55,247 nt of DNA from Palsa-739 sp035532535 (GTDB lineage: Bacteria; Actinomycetota; Thermoleophilia; Gaiellales; Gaiellaceae), in the NCBI GenBank assembly GCA_035532535.1, contig DATKQT010000017.1, forward strand, positions 1 to 55,247, given 5' to 3'. Shown here one piece after another: positions 45,701 to 53,089 of this stretch. Made by a program: the position numbers and the translations under genes. A model generated the notes under the pieces. That model searched no databases. It saw only the letters and a program-made list of their open reading frames with translations, and was not told where the DNA came from. The stretch's first letter is position 1, and each line of letters starts with the position of its first letter.

Positions 45701-46914
45701 TGCGGCGCGCGTCGTTGGCCGCGTTGCGCCGCGAGGTGGAGCCGACGGAGCAGGCCGCGTTGGGACGCTTCCTGCCCAACTGGCACGGGATCGACCGGCG
45801 CGCGTCGCTGCGCGAGGCGCTCATCCCGCTGCAGGCGCTGCCGCTGCCGGTGTCGTTGTGGGAGTCGGAGCTGCTGCCGCGCCGGGTGCCGGACTATCGG
45901 CCCGAGCAGCTCGATCAGCTGTGTGCGTCGGGCGAGCTCGTCTGGGTGGGGGCCGGGCTCGACCGTGTTGCGGTGTTCTTCCGTGACGACGCGGGGCTGC
46001 TCGGCCAACCCGGCGCCGCGCCCGCGCCGGAGGAGCCGGAGCACGACGCGATCCGCGCCGCGCTCGCCGTCGGCGCGCTCTTCTGGAGCGACTTCGGCAG
46101 CGACGAGCTTCTGCCCGCCCTCTGGGATCTCGTCTGGTCCGGCGAGGTCACGAACGACGCGTGGCAGCCCCTCCGAGCCACGTCTCGGTACCAGGTACCG
46201 TCACAAAAGCGTCACAAGCCTGCGGCTCGAAGGTTCACGCGCGCGCGGCCGAACTCAGCGATCGCGACGCAGGGCCGGTGGTCGCTCGCCGCTCCGTTGT
46301 TCGCGGGTGAGCGCGATCCGCGCGCACTTGCAGAGCTCTTGCTCGAGCGCCAGGGGATCGTCACGCGCGATGGCGTGCGCGGCGAAGGCATACCGGGGGG
46401 ATACGGAGCCGTGTACCAGCAACTGCGCGCACTCGAGACCCTCGGCACGTGCAGGCGTGGCTACTTCGTCGAGGGCCTCGGGGGCGCACAGTTCGCGCTC
46501 GGCGGCGCGGTCGAGCGGCTGCGCGAGCTTCGTCCGCGTGAGGGCGACGAGCCGGAGGCACTTGTGCTGGCCGCGGCCGACCCGGCGCAGCCGTACGGCG
46601 CCGCGCTGCCGTGGCCGAAGCGTTCCGGCGCTCGTGCGGCGCGCGTTGCCGGCGCGCAGGTCGTCCTGCTCGGCGGCGAAGCGGCGCTCTTCGTCGAGCG
46701 CGGTGGCCGCTCCCTCGTCCCGCTGCGCGATCCGGAGGAGGACTGGCTCCGCGTCGCGCTTGCCGCTCTCGTCTCCCACGTGAAGCGAGGCGGCGCAAAG
46801 CGTCTGGCCGTGGAGCGCTTCGACGGCGAGCAAGTCGTCGACACCATGGTCATGCCGCTGCTGATCGAAGCCGGCTTCCTCGCCGGCCCGCGCCGCGCCG
46901 TCCTCCGCGCATAA
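42751..46914 (+). CDS. lhr: Long-form Lhr DEAD/DEAH helicase
   Basis: 1387 aa, the long bacterial Lhr type. RecA1 has Walker A (APTGSGKT, 43-50) and a DEVH box (near 151-154). RecA2 has VATSSLELGIDMG and QRIGRAGH. The Lhr winged-helix and core domain follow, and then a large C-terminal part (about 900-1387). It unwinds DNA-RNA hybrids 3' to 5' in repair. A palindromic repeat adds a short Lys/Arg-rich stretch in frame near residues 1145-1162. The TAA stop coincides with the start of the 86-bp repeat. Confidence 0.92.
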   Translation: MDGLGVFSPETRAWFEREFSAPTPAQAKGWPAIASGKHTLIQAPTGSGKTLAAFLYAIDKLTPTPGAGLRVLYVSPLKALNYDVERNLRGPLAGLRSQLKVAVRTGDTPQKERQAMLRDAPDILITTPESLFLMLTSQARELLRSVETVIVDEVHAVAGTKRGAHLALSLERLERLAGGFQRVGLSATQRPLEEIGRFVAGGRPIELVDAGVAKQLDLEVVVPLEDMREPTEQHSIWPSIYPAMLELVRAHRSTIVFVNNRRLAERLALRLNELAEEEVARAHHGSLAREQRVLIEEDLKAGRIPCLVATSSLELGIDMGAVDLVIQVESPKSVARGLQRIGRAGHTLDAVSKGRIFPKFRADLLESAVVLQRMLAGAIEETQIPRNPLDVLAQQIVAICADEEIEVAELHTLVRGAYPFADLSRPQLENVLDMLAGRYPSDEFAELRPRIVWDRTAGVIRGREGARRLAVTNAGTIPDRGLFGVFIVDGGGRVGELDEEMVYEAREGQVIVLGASSWRIEEITRDRVLVSPAPGVPGAVPFWKGEGIGRPYELGAAIGKFSRELLAQSDPRVEGLDDRAAWNLIEFLREQERATGVVPSDRTVVVERFRDEIGDWRICILTPFGGRVHAPWAMAVAARLRESLGVDVQSIWSDDGIAFHLPESDAPPATDQLILSPEDLDELVLAEVGQTALFGARFRENAARALLIPRRRPGERSPLWQQRLKAQNLLQVARKYASFPIVLETYRECLQDVFDLPALKKLLHGLQTREIDLVDVETSSASPFASSLLFDYIATYMYEDDTPPAERRAQALSLDRDLLRELLGQEELRELIDVDALAEVEASLRSKPRNADELHDLLRLRGHQVEFDPGFAETLVRERRAYRFGDALAAAEDAGRYRDALGIMPPSGLPEVFLEGGPDSLRQLVRRYARGRGPFTTAQANAAFGADVEEELRALEREEQLVRGELRPGGTEREWCDPEVLRRLRRASLAALRREVEPTEQAALGRFLPNWHGIDRRASLREALIPLQALPLPVSLWESELLPRRVPDYRPEQLDQLCASGELVWVGAGLDRVAVFFRDDAGLLGQPGAAPAPEEPEHDAIRAALAVGALFWSDFGSDELLPALWDLVWSGEVTNDAWQPLRATSRYQVPSQKRHKPAARRFTRARPNSAIATQGRWSLAAPLFAGERDPRALAELLLERQGIVTRDGVRGEGIPGGYGAVYQQLRALETLGTCRRGYFVEGLGGAQFALGGAVERLRELRPREGDEPEALVLAAADPAQPYGAALPWPKRSGARAARVAGAQVVLLGGEAALFVERGGRSLVPLRDPEEDWLRVALAALVSHVKRGGAKRLAVERFDGEQVVDTMVMPLLIEAGFLAGPRRAVLRA
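46186..46217 (+). repeat. Palindromic repeat in frame inside lhr
   Basis: CGGTACC-A-GGTACCG (46186-46200) is a perfect palindrome. It is followed by GTCACAAAAGCGTCAC, which parallels GTCACCGAAGTGTCAC just after the intergenic copy near 47010. It adds roughly SRYQVPSQKRHK to Lhr between two conserved blocks without breaking the frame. Confidence 0.55.
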
Positions 46915-46991
46915 CGCGTCACACCTACGGCGGGGTACTAAGTACCGGCCGTTCGGGTGCCGCATGGCCCCGCGAAGGCCGGTACTTAGTA
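46906..46991. repeat. 86-bp palindrome-rich repeat, copy A
   Basis: It begins at CGCGCATAAC, overlapping the lhr stop, and contains palindromes GGTACTAAGTACC (46934-46946) and GGTACTTAGTACC (46981-46993). The first 43 bp match 55038-55080 at 39 positions and the last 17 match exactly. Both copies span 86 bp. Past 46991 a GTCAC...GTCAC tail follows, to the kinase gene end at 47030. Confidence 0.8.
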
Positions 46992-47029
46992 CCGGTACGT
47001 CTGCGTCACCGAAGTGTCACGCCGCCTAG

Positions 47030-48535
47030 CTAGCTGCGCGGCAACAAGAGGTCGAAGCGCGTGCCCCACGGACCGGGCTCGTAGTACAGGTCGCCGCCGT
47101 GCGCGTTCGCGTACGCCTTCGCGATCGCGAGGCCGAGCCCGGTGCCACCGTTCGGGCCGCCGTGCTCGAACCGTTCGAACAGTCTCGGCACGAGCTGCTC
47201 GGGGACGCCGGCGCCGGCGTCGGTCACCGTGATGCGCAGATGCCGGTCGCGCGCCTCCGCGCTGACGTGCACCGGCGGCCGGCCGTGCTGCCGCGCATTC
47301 GCGATGAGGTTCGTCACCACGCGCTCGATCACGAGCGGATCGGCCACGACCGCCAGCGCGGGGTCGACGTCGACGAACACGTCGTCGCCGGTCACGAGAT
47401 CGGCGAGCGTCCGCTCGAGCACGATCGGCTCCGGCTGCACCGCGATCGCTCGGGCATCGAGCCGCGAAAGATCCAGGAGCTGTTCGATCAGTCGGCGCAG
47501 CCGGTCGCTCTGGTACCACGCCGTCTCCTCGAGCTCGGCGCGCACGTCCGGAGCCAGCTCGTCGCCGCGCGCACGCAGCGTCGTCAGCAGTCCGTACACA
47601 CTCGTCGCCGGCGTACGCAGCTCGTGCGACGCGATCGCGACGAAGTTCAGCTTCATCTGATCGAGACGCACCATCTCCTGGTGCACGCGGGCTTTCTCGA
47701 TGGCGAGGGCCGCGCGCTCTCCGACGAGCTGGAGCAACTCGACGTCGTCGCGCGTGAACTCGTGCGGCTTGAGCGTTCCGACGTGGATCACGCCGATCAC
47801 GTCGTCGTGCACGATGAGCGGCACGCCCATCATCGACTTGATCCCCTTCTCGTGCAGGATCGGATTGAGCACGTGCGCGTGGTCGACGTCGGGGAGGATG
47901 ACCGGGCGCCGGTTCGCAGCGATGCGGCCGGCGAAGCCGCCGCCGACGGGGATGCGCACGCCCTGCTCGACCTCCTCCTCGATTCCGACGGCCGCCCGTG
48001 CAACGAGCTCGTCGCGCTCGGGATCGAGCAGAAGGGCCGCGCACGTGTCGACACCGAGGGTGTCCCGCGTCCGCAGCAGCAGCGCTTGCAGCAGCTCATC
48101 GAGCTCGAGGTGCGCGAGGGCGACATCGGTCACCGCCTGCACGCACTCGAGTCGGTGTCTCGCCTTCCGCTCCGACTCGAACAGCTGCGCATGTTCGATC
48201 GCCATGGCGGCGCGGTCGGCGACGAGCTGTAGAAGCTCCGCATCGAAGTGGTGCGGCACAAGGGCCGCGACGCGCAGCTCCCCGAGCAACACGCCCGAGA
48301 GCTCGAGCGGCACGACGTACGTCGAGACCGTGTCGTGCTGTGGCCCGGTGGAGACGACTCGGTCGTGGTCCGCCGTGTGCACGGCGATCGTGCACGAGTC
48401 GATGCCGAGGATCTCGCAGATGCGCGCGACGAGCGTCCGGAGCAGAACGTCGAGCTCGAGGTGAGCAAGCGCGGCATCGGTGATCGCCTGCAGCTGCTCG
48501 CCTTGCCCGGACCCGCTCGAGGTACCCATCTGCAT
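47030..48535 (-). CDS. Soluble GAF-GAF histidine kinase
   Basis: 501 aa with no membrane helix. Two GAF domains (about 15-125 and 130-275) occur, the second with PVGGGFAGRIAANRRPVIL. A HisKA with IASHELRTPATS (His near 290) and HATPase boxes (NLIANARQHG, DAGAGVPEQL, GGTGLGLAI) follow. All catalytic boxes are intact. It lies 48 nt downstream of the response regulator gene on the same strand, so it is probably part of the same operon. ATG 48535 begins MQMGTSS. Confidence 0.9.
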   Translation of the reverse strand: MQMGTSSGSGQGEQLQAITDAALAHLELDVLLRTLVARICEILGIDSCTIAVHTADHDRVVSTGPQHDTVSTYVVPLELSGVLLGELRVAALVPHHFDAELLQLVADRAAMAIEHAQLFESERKARHRLECVQAVTDVALAHLELDELLQALLLRTRDTLGVDTCAALLLDPERDELVARAAVGIEEEVEQGVRIPVGGGFAGRIAANRRPVILPDVDHAHVLNPILHEKGIKSMMGVPLIVHDDVIGVIHVGTLKPHEFTRDDVELLQLVGERAALAIEKARVHQEMVRLDQMKLNFVAIASHELRTPATSVYGLLTTLRARGDELAPDVRAELEETAWYQSDRLRRLIEQLLDLSRLDARAIAVQPEPIVLERTLADLVTGDDVFVDVDPALAVVADPLVIERVVTNLIANARQHGRPPVHVSAEARDRHLRITVTDAGAGVPEQLVPRLFERFEHGGPNGGTGLGLAIAKAYANAHGGDLYYEPGPWGTRFDLLLPRS

Positions 48536-48583
48536 CCCCGCGGGCCCTATCGCCGCAAAACCCTCCTTCCAAACCAGAAGGGT

Positions 48584-49270
48584 CTACATCGAAAGCAGTT
48601 TGTAGCCCATCCCGCGGACGGTCACGAGCCTCTGCGGCCTCGTCGGGTCGCGCTCGATCTTGCGCCGCAAGTTGGAGACGTGCACCTCGCAGGCGTGCTC
48701 GTCGCCGACGTGGTCGCTGGCCCAGAGGTGCTGCATCAGCTCGCGCCGGGAGACGATCCGCTCAGGCTGCTCGGCCAGGATCGAGAGCACCTTGAACTCC
48801 GACAGCGTCAGCCGGACAGGCTCGCCGTCGACCGTCACCTCGTGGCGGACGAGGTCGAGATGGAGGCCGCCCAGATGGCGCACGGCCGAGCCGCCGTTCG
48901 CCCGGTCGAGCTCGCGGCGGCGCAGGATCGCCCGGACGCGGCTGAGCAGCTCCGCGCTCGAGAACGGCTTCGTCACATAGTCGTCCGCACCCAGCTCGAG
49001 GCCGAGGACGCGGTCGCGCTCGGCATCGCGCGCGGTCAGCATCACGATCGGCACGTCGCTCTCGGCACGCAGCGCGCGACACACCTCCGTGCCGGACATC
49101 TGCGGCAGCATCACGTCGAGGATGACGATGTCGTAGTCCCGCGCCCGCGCCGCTGCGAGCGCGCGCATCCCGTCGGACTCCTCGTCCACGTCGAAGCCTT
49201 CTCGCCGAAGCGTGAACGCGACGACGTCGAGGACGCCGGGATCGTCGTCGACGACGAGCACGGTGCTCAC
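48584..49270 (-). CDS. OmpR-family response regulator
   Basis: 228 aa. The receiver has D8-D10, phosphoacceptor D52, T79 and K101 (VTKPF). The C-terminal winged helix (about 130-225) contains LTLSEFKVLSILAEQPERIVSR and HVSNLRRKIE. Its GTG overlaps the upstream kinase stop (GTGA), so kinase and regulator are translated together. It probably controls envelope or stress genes; targets are unknown. Confidence 0.92.
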   Translation of the reverse strand: MSTVLVVDDDPGVLDVVAFTLRREGFDVDEESDGMRALAAARARDYDIVILDVMLPQMSGTEVCRALRAESDVPIVMLTARDAERDRVLGLELGADDYVTKPFSSAELLSRVRAILRRRELDRANGGSAVRHLGGLHLDLVRHEVTVDGEPVRLTLSEFKVLSILAEQPERIVSRRELMQHLWASDHVGDEHACEVHVSNLRRKIERDPTRPQRLVTVRGMGYKLLSM

Positions 49271-50925
49271 GCGGGCACCTGCTCGCGCACCTGCGCCCGC
49301 TCGAGGACGATGCGCACGCGCGTGCCCTCGCCCGGCGCCGAGTCGAGCTCGATGCGGCCGTCGAGGCTGCGCACCGCCTGGCGGACGATGGCGAGCCCGA
49401 GGCCGAAGCCCTCCGGGTCGCGGTCGGCGCCACGGAAGAACCGATCGAATACGTGGCGCTGCGTCTCGCTGCTCATCCCGATGCCCGTGTCCTCGACCTC
49501 GACGCGCACGGTACGGCCCGTGGCGTACGCGCGCAGGACGACGCGACCGGAGAGCGTGTGTTTCGCTGCGTTCTCGCCGAGGTTCCGCAGCGCCTGCTCG
49601 AGCAGGTCGCGGTTCACGTTCGCGGCCAGGACGGGTGGGCACTCGACCTCGACGACGACGCCGTCGCGCGGCCGCAGATCGTCGGCCACCTCGCGCAGGA
49701 TCGGCTCGAGGGTGGTCGGTTCGAGCCGCGGGCGCTCCTGGCCCGCGTGTGCGCGCGCGAGCGCGAGCAACGCGTGTGCGAGCCGCGCCAGGCGCGCGGC
49801 CTCGCGCTCGATGTGCGCGAGGAAGCGGTCGCGCTCCTCCGGGTTCTCCTTCGCGCCGGCCTGCAGCACCTCGACCGCGCCGATGATGGTCGTCAGCGGC
49901 GTGCGCAGCTCGTGCGCCGCGTTCGAGACGAACTCGCGCTCGGCCAGCTCGCGTCGCTCCTGCTCTGTCAGGTCGTCGAGCACGATCAGTACGGTGTCGC
50001 CTTCCGGCTGGGCGGGGATCCCGACGAGCGCGAGCGCGTGTTCTTCGTCCGGCCGCACGTGCGCCTGCGCGAGCGATGCATCCGGGTCGAAGAGTCGCTG
50101 GACGAACTCGCGCAACGAGAACCCGTCCCACGGCTCCGGCAGCTGGTCGCCGGCGGCGAGCCGCACGCCGAGCAGCCGCCGCGCCTCGTTGTTCGCGAAG
50201 TTCACTGCGAGCTCCTGATCGACCGTGATGACGCCCTCGTGCAGGCGTTCGAGCAGCATGCGCAGCCGGTCGCGCTCGCCCTCGATGTGGCGGAACGAGC
50301 GGCGGAGCTGCCGCCGCATGCGCTCGAAGTTGTAGGTGAGCGTGCCGAACTCGTCCCGGAAGCGGAAACGCAGCGGCGTCTCGAAGTCGCCGTGCGCGAG
50401 CGCCTCGGCCGCGAGCGACAGTCGTCGCAGTCGCAGCGCGATCAGCTGCGCGAGCAACAGGCCGACGATGACGCCGACGACACCGGCGATGATGCCCGCG
50501 CGCAGCGCCTGGTTCCGGACGATGGCGATCGCGGCGGCGACGTCGGGGCGCTCGCTGAGCGCGACGACCGCCTCGCCGGGCAGCGGGACGGCGGCGACGA
50601 ACGTTTTCCCGTCCGTCGTTCCACCGACGGACTCCCGCCCGCCGAGCGCCGCCGCGACCGCGTGGCGTTCGAGCCCAGCGGCCGGGATCGTGCGATAGAC
50701 GTGCAGCTGCACGTTCAGCTGCTTCCCGAGCCGCTGGAGGCGAGCCGGTGCCGGATTCCTGGCGGCGAGCCGCGCGTCGGCGAGCGCGAGCGCCTGGGCG
50801 TTGCCGCGGAAGGCGTTCTCCGAGCGGGTCGAGAACTGGGAGACCACGATCGCCGTCGAGGTGGCGGCGACGACCGCAAAGGCCGCCCCGAGCCACCAGC
50901 GCACGCCGATGAACCGGCGGGTCAT
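49267..50925 (-). CDS. Membrane PhoR-like histidine kinase (HAMP-PAS)
   Basis: 552 aa. Two transmembrane helices (about 10-30 and 145-165) enclose an extracytoplasmic sensor (about 31-144). Next come HAMP (about 166-218), PAS (about 230-320), HisKA with SNAAHELRTPLTT (His near 345) and a complete HATPase (LGENAAKH, DTGIGMSS, GFGLGLAI). It is the first gene of the kinase-regulator-GAF kinase set, leaderless behind TACGAT and divergent from the Fpg/Nei gene. Confidence 0.92.
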   Translation of the reverse strand: MTRRFIGVRWWLGAAFAVVAATSTAIVVSQFSTRSENAFRGNAQALALADARLAARNPAPARLQRLGKQLNVQLHVYRTIPAAGLERHAVAAALGGRESVGGTTDGKTFVAAVPLPGEAVVALSERPDVAAAIAIVRNQALRAGIIAGVVGVIVGLLLAQLIALRLRRLSLAAEALAHGDFETPLRFRFRDEFGTLTYNFERMRRQLRRSFRHIEGERDRLRMLLERLHEGVITVDQELAVNFANNEARRLLGVRLAAGDQLPEPWDGFSLREFVQRLFDPDASLAQAHVRPDEEHALALVGIPAQPEGDTVLIVLDDLTEQERRELAEREFVSNAAHELRTPLTTIIGAVEVLQAGAKENPEERDRFLAHIEREAARLARLAHALLALARAHAGQERPRLEPTTLEPILREVADDLRPRDGVVVEVECPPVLAANVNRDLLEQALRNLGENAAKHTLSGRVVLRAYATGRTVRVEVEDTGIGMSSETQRHVFDRFFRGADRDPEGFGLGLAIVRQAVRSLDGRIELDSAPGEGTRVRIVLERAQVREQVPA

Positions 50926-50931
50926 GTCTAG

Positions 50932-50941
50932 ATCGTAGGCT
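50932..50941. promoter_or_regulatory. Overlapping divergent -10 hexamers (kinase / Fpg-Nei)
   Basis: ATCGTAGGCT contains plus-strand TAGGCT (50936-50941), ending 7 nt before GTG 50949. Read on the minus strand it contains TACGAT (50932-50937), ending 6 nt before ATG 50925. The shared TA sits at 50936-50937, the same geometry as at 42735-42744. Confidence 0.65.
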
Positions 50942-50948
50942 AGGCCTC

Positions 50949-51701
50949 GTGCCCGAAGGTGACTCGCTCCACCGGGCGGCGCTGCGGCTGCAGGTGCTCG
51001 TCGGCCAGAAGGTCGACGTCGAGACGCCCCATCCGCGCGCGGCCGCCAAGCGGCTGGCCGAGCGGTTGGACGGCCTCGTGCTCGAATCGGTGGAGGCGGC
51101 GGGCAAGAACCTTCTGCTCCGCTTCCAGGGCGGCCACGTCCTACGCAGCCATCTGCGCATGACCGGCCGCTGGCGGGTCGAGCCGCGCGGCGCGGCTCGG
51201 GCCGGCCGGCCATGGCTCGTCCTCCGCGGCGACGAGCACGAGGCGGTGCTCTGGAACGGGCCTGTCCTCGAGCTGGACGGAGCTCGCCGCCCGCGGCTCG
51301 GGCCGGACATCCTCGACGAGGACCCCGCCTACGACGCGATGCTCGAGCGGCTGCGCGAGGCGCCCGACCGCCAGGTCGGCGACGCGCTCCTCGACCAGCG
51401 CCTCGTCGCCGGGATCGGGAACATCTGGCGCTCGGAGGCGCTGTGGGATGCGCGCCTGTCCCCGTGGCAGCCCGTCGCCGAGGTGCCGGACACCGAATTG
51501 CGCACCGCGCTCGAGGCGGCCCACCGGCTCATGGCCGCATCCGTCGCCGGCGCGCGGCCGCTGCGGCGGGTCTACCGCCGGACGGGCCGCCCCTGCCGAC
51601 GGTGCGGCGCGGCCATCCGCGCCCATGCTCAGGGCGACGGCGCCCGCATCGCGTACTGGTGCCCGACCTGCCAGAGAGGAGGCAAGGAGCCGAAGTCGTA
51701 A
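50949..51701 (+). CDS. Fpg/Nei-family DNA glycosylase (Nei2-like)
   Basis: 250 aa. The N-terminal catalytic PEGDS (Pro2-Glu3 after the start Met) marks the Nei2 branch. The helix-two-turn-helix has DQRLVAGIGNIWRSEALW, and the C-terminal zinc finger is C-x2-C (CRRCG) with C-x2-C (CPTCQ). The enzyme removes oxidised bases and nicks the abasic site. GTG 50949 is fixed by the need for the N-terminal Pro. It is followed 12 nt later by an unknown gene. Confidence 0.92.
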   Translation: MPEGDSLHRAALRLQVLVGQKVDVETPHPRAAAKRLAERLDGLVLESVEAAGKNLLLRFQGGHVLRSHLRMTGRWRVEPRGAARAGRPWLVLRGDEHEAVLWNGPVLELDGARRPRLGPDILDEDPAYDAMLERLREAPDRQVGDALLDQRLVAGIGNIWRSEALWDARLSPWQPVAEVPDTELRTALEAAHRLMAASVAGARPLRRVYRRTGRPCRRCGAAIRAHAQGDGARIAYWCPTCQRGGKEPKS

Positions 51702-51713
51702 GCAGAAGGTCCC

Positions 51714-52865
51714 ATGCGGTCTCCGCATCTCTACGACTCGTTGCGCCGCTTCTGCCTCGGCGCCTTCGCCGTCTTCCACGGCCAGGACGTGCCGTTCGCG
51801 TTCGACGAGCACGCGCCCTCGTTCTACGAGTACCGGCCGCTCGTGAAGGGCTTTATCGAAGGACAGGCCGAGCGGCTGCGCTCGCGCGCGGACGTGCAGG
51901 AAGCACTCGACGATCTCGCTCGCGAGCCGCTCGCACGCGTGTACAAGGACGCGTATCGCACCGTGCTCGTGCCGCTGCTCGTGCGCGTCGCGGAGGGCTG
52001 CGGCGGCTTCGACTGGGACGACGTCGCGTTCGACCGCGCCTACGAGGAAGCCGAGGCACTCCTGTTCGGCAGCGGTCATGCGTACGGCGCGATCGCACCG
52101 CTCGTCGGCCTTTCGTGCGGCAGCGACATCGAGCTCGGCCAGGGGATGCGCGTGCGCCAGAGCGCGACCGGCGAGTTCGCGGCGCTGTGGCCCGAGTCGT
52201 CGGGCCTCCTGCCGCGCGACTTCGGCCGCGAGGTCGACCGCGCGTGCGTACTCGAGCTCGAGCGGCAGCTCGAATCCGGAGCGCACGATGCGCCGGACGC
52301 GCCAGGCGAGCTCGCCGACGCCGTCACCGCCATCCGGCTCGCCACCGCGGCGCCCGTCGCGGCCGGCCCCGTGCTGTTCGAGCGCCTCGACTGGCGGCCG
52401 TTCGGCATCCGGCCCGTGCTCCCGATCGCGGCGACGCCGCCGCCCGGCGAGCCAACCCGGCTCGATCCGTTCCGCGCCCAGGTGGCCGCGAAGCTCATCC
52501 CGCAGCTCGCGCTCGCCGACGCGGACGCGCACTTCGGCGACGCGCTCGACCGCTGGGAGCTGTCGCTCTTCCAGGACGATCCGTTCCGCGGCGAGCAGCT
52601 CCGGCACGCCGTCGACGCCGCGCTCGGCGAGGGCGACGGGAGATGGGCGGCTGCGATGCGCGCGGCGGCCCTCCTCGGCGAGACCGCCGAGGAGCGCAGC
52701 GAGCTGGCCGACTCGTTCCGCTCCCCGACGCCGGATCTCGTCCGCCGCATGCTCGTCGCGATGCTCCTCCACGGCGATCGGGCGCAACTCCTACGCGAGC
52801 TCGACCACGCGCTGCTCGGCCTGCAGGCCGGACGCGCGCGCGTGGCAGAGCTGCGAGCAAGCTGA
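51714..52865 (+). CDS. Uncharacterised helical protein
   Basis: 383 aa, soluble, acidic and largely helical. Recognisable but unassigned segments are SLRRFCLGAFAVFHGQDVPF, YEYRPLVKGFIEGQ, GHAYGAIAPLVGLSCG and WELSLFQDDPFRGEQLRHAV. No catalytic motif is recognised and no domain could be named with confidence. It follows the Fpg/Nei gene by 12 nt with AGAAGG before the ATG, so co-transcription with a DNA repair gene is likely. Confidence 0.65.
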   Translation: MRSPHLYDSLRRFCLGAFAVFHGQDVPFAFDEHAPSFYEYRPLVKGFIEGQAERLRSRADVQEALDDLAREPLARVYKDAYRTVLVPLLVRVAEGCGGFDWDDVAFDRAYEEAEALLFGSGHAYGAIAPLVGLSCGSDIELGQGMRVRQSATGEFAALWPESSGLLPRDFGREVDRACVLELERQLESGAHDAPDAPGELADAVTAIRLATAAPVAAGPVLFERLDWRPFGIRPVLPIAATPPPGEPTRLDPFRAQVAAKLIPQLALADADAHFGDALDRWELSLFQDDPFRGEQLRHAVDAALGEGDGRWAAAMRAAALLGETAEERSELADSFRSPTPDLVRRMLVAMLLHGDRAQLLRELDHALLGLQAGRARVAELRAS

Positions 52866-52879
52866 GACGGTTGCCCGAC

Positions 52880-52885
52880 TACGGT
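52880..52885 (+). promoter_or_regulatory. -10 hexamer TACGGT for the 65-aa gene and bicupin
   Basis: TACGGT ends 6 nt before ATG 52892, favouring that ATG over the out-of-frame ATG at 52887. Confidence 0.55.
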
Positions 52886-52891
52886 CATGGA

Positions 52892-53089
52892 ATGGACGAG
52901 GCCCGCGCGGTGCTGCAGCGGCTGGAGCGCATCGAGGCGCTCGAGCGCGAGGGCGCGCACCCCGCGGCGGTGCTCTCGGAGTTACAGGAGCTCGTCCGCG
53001 AGGCTGAGGCGTGGGCGCGCCTCGAGGGTGACGAGCGTGCGGGTCGAGCGGCGGCAGCGCTGGCGGCGCATGCGATGATCGCCGTGTGA
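52892..53089 (+). CDS. Small helical protein upstream of a bicupin
   Basis: 65 aa, probably two long helices (ARAVLQRLERIEALEREG, then ELQELVREAEAWARLEG) and an Ala-rich end. No family is recognised. It starts leaderless, and its TGA overlaps the GTG of the bicupin gene (GTGTGA), so the two are translationally coupled. Confidence 0.62.
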   Translation: MDEARAVLQRLERIEALEREGAHPAAVLSELQELVREAEAWARLEGDERAGRAAAALAAHAMIAV

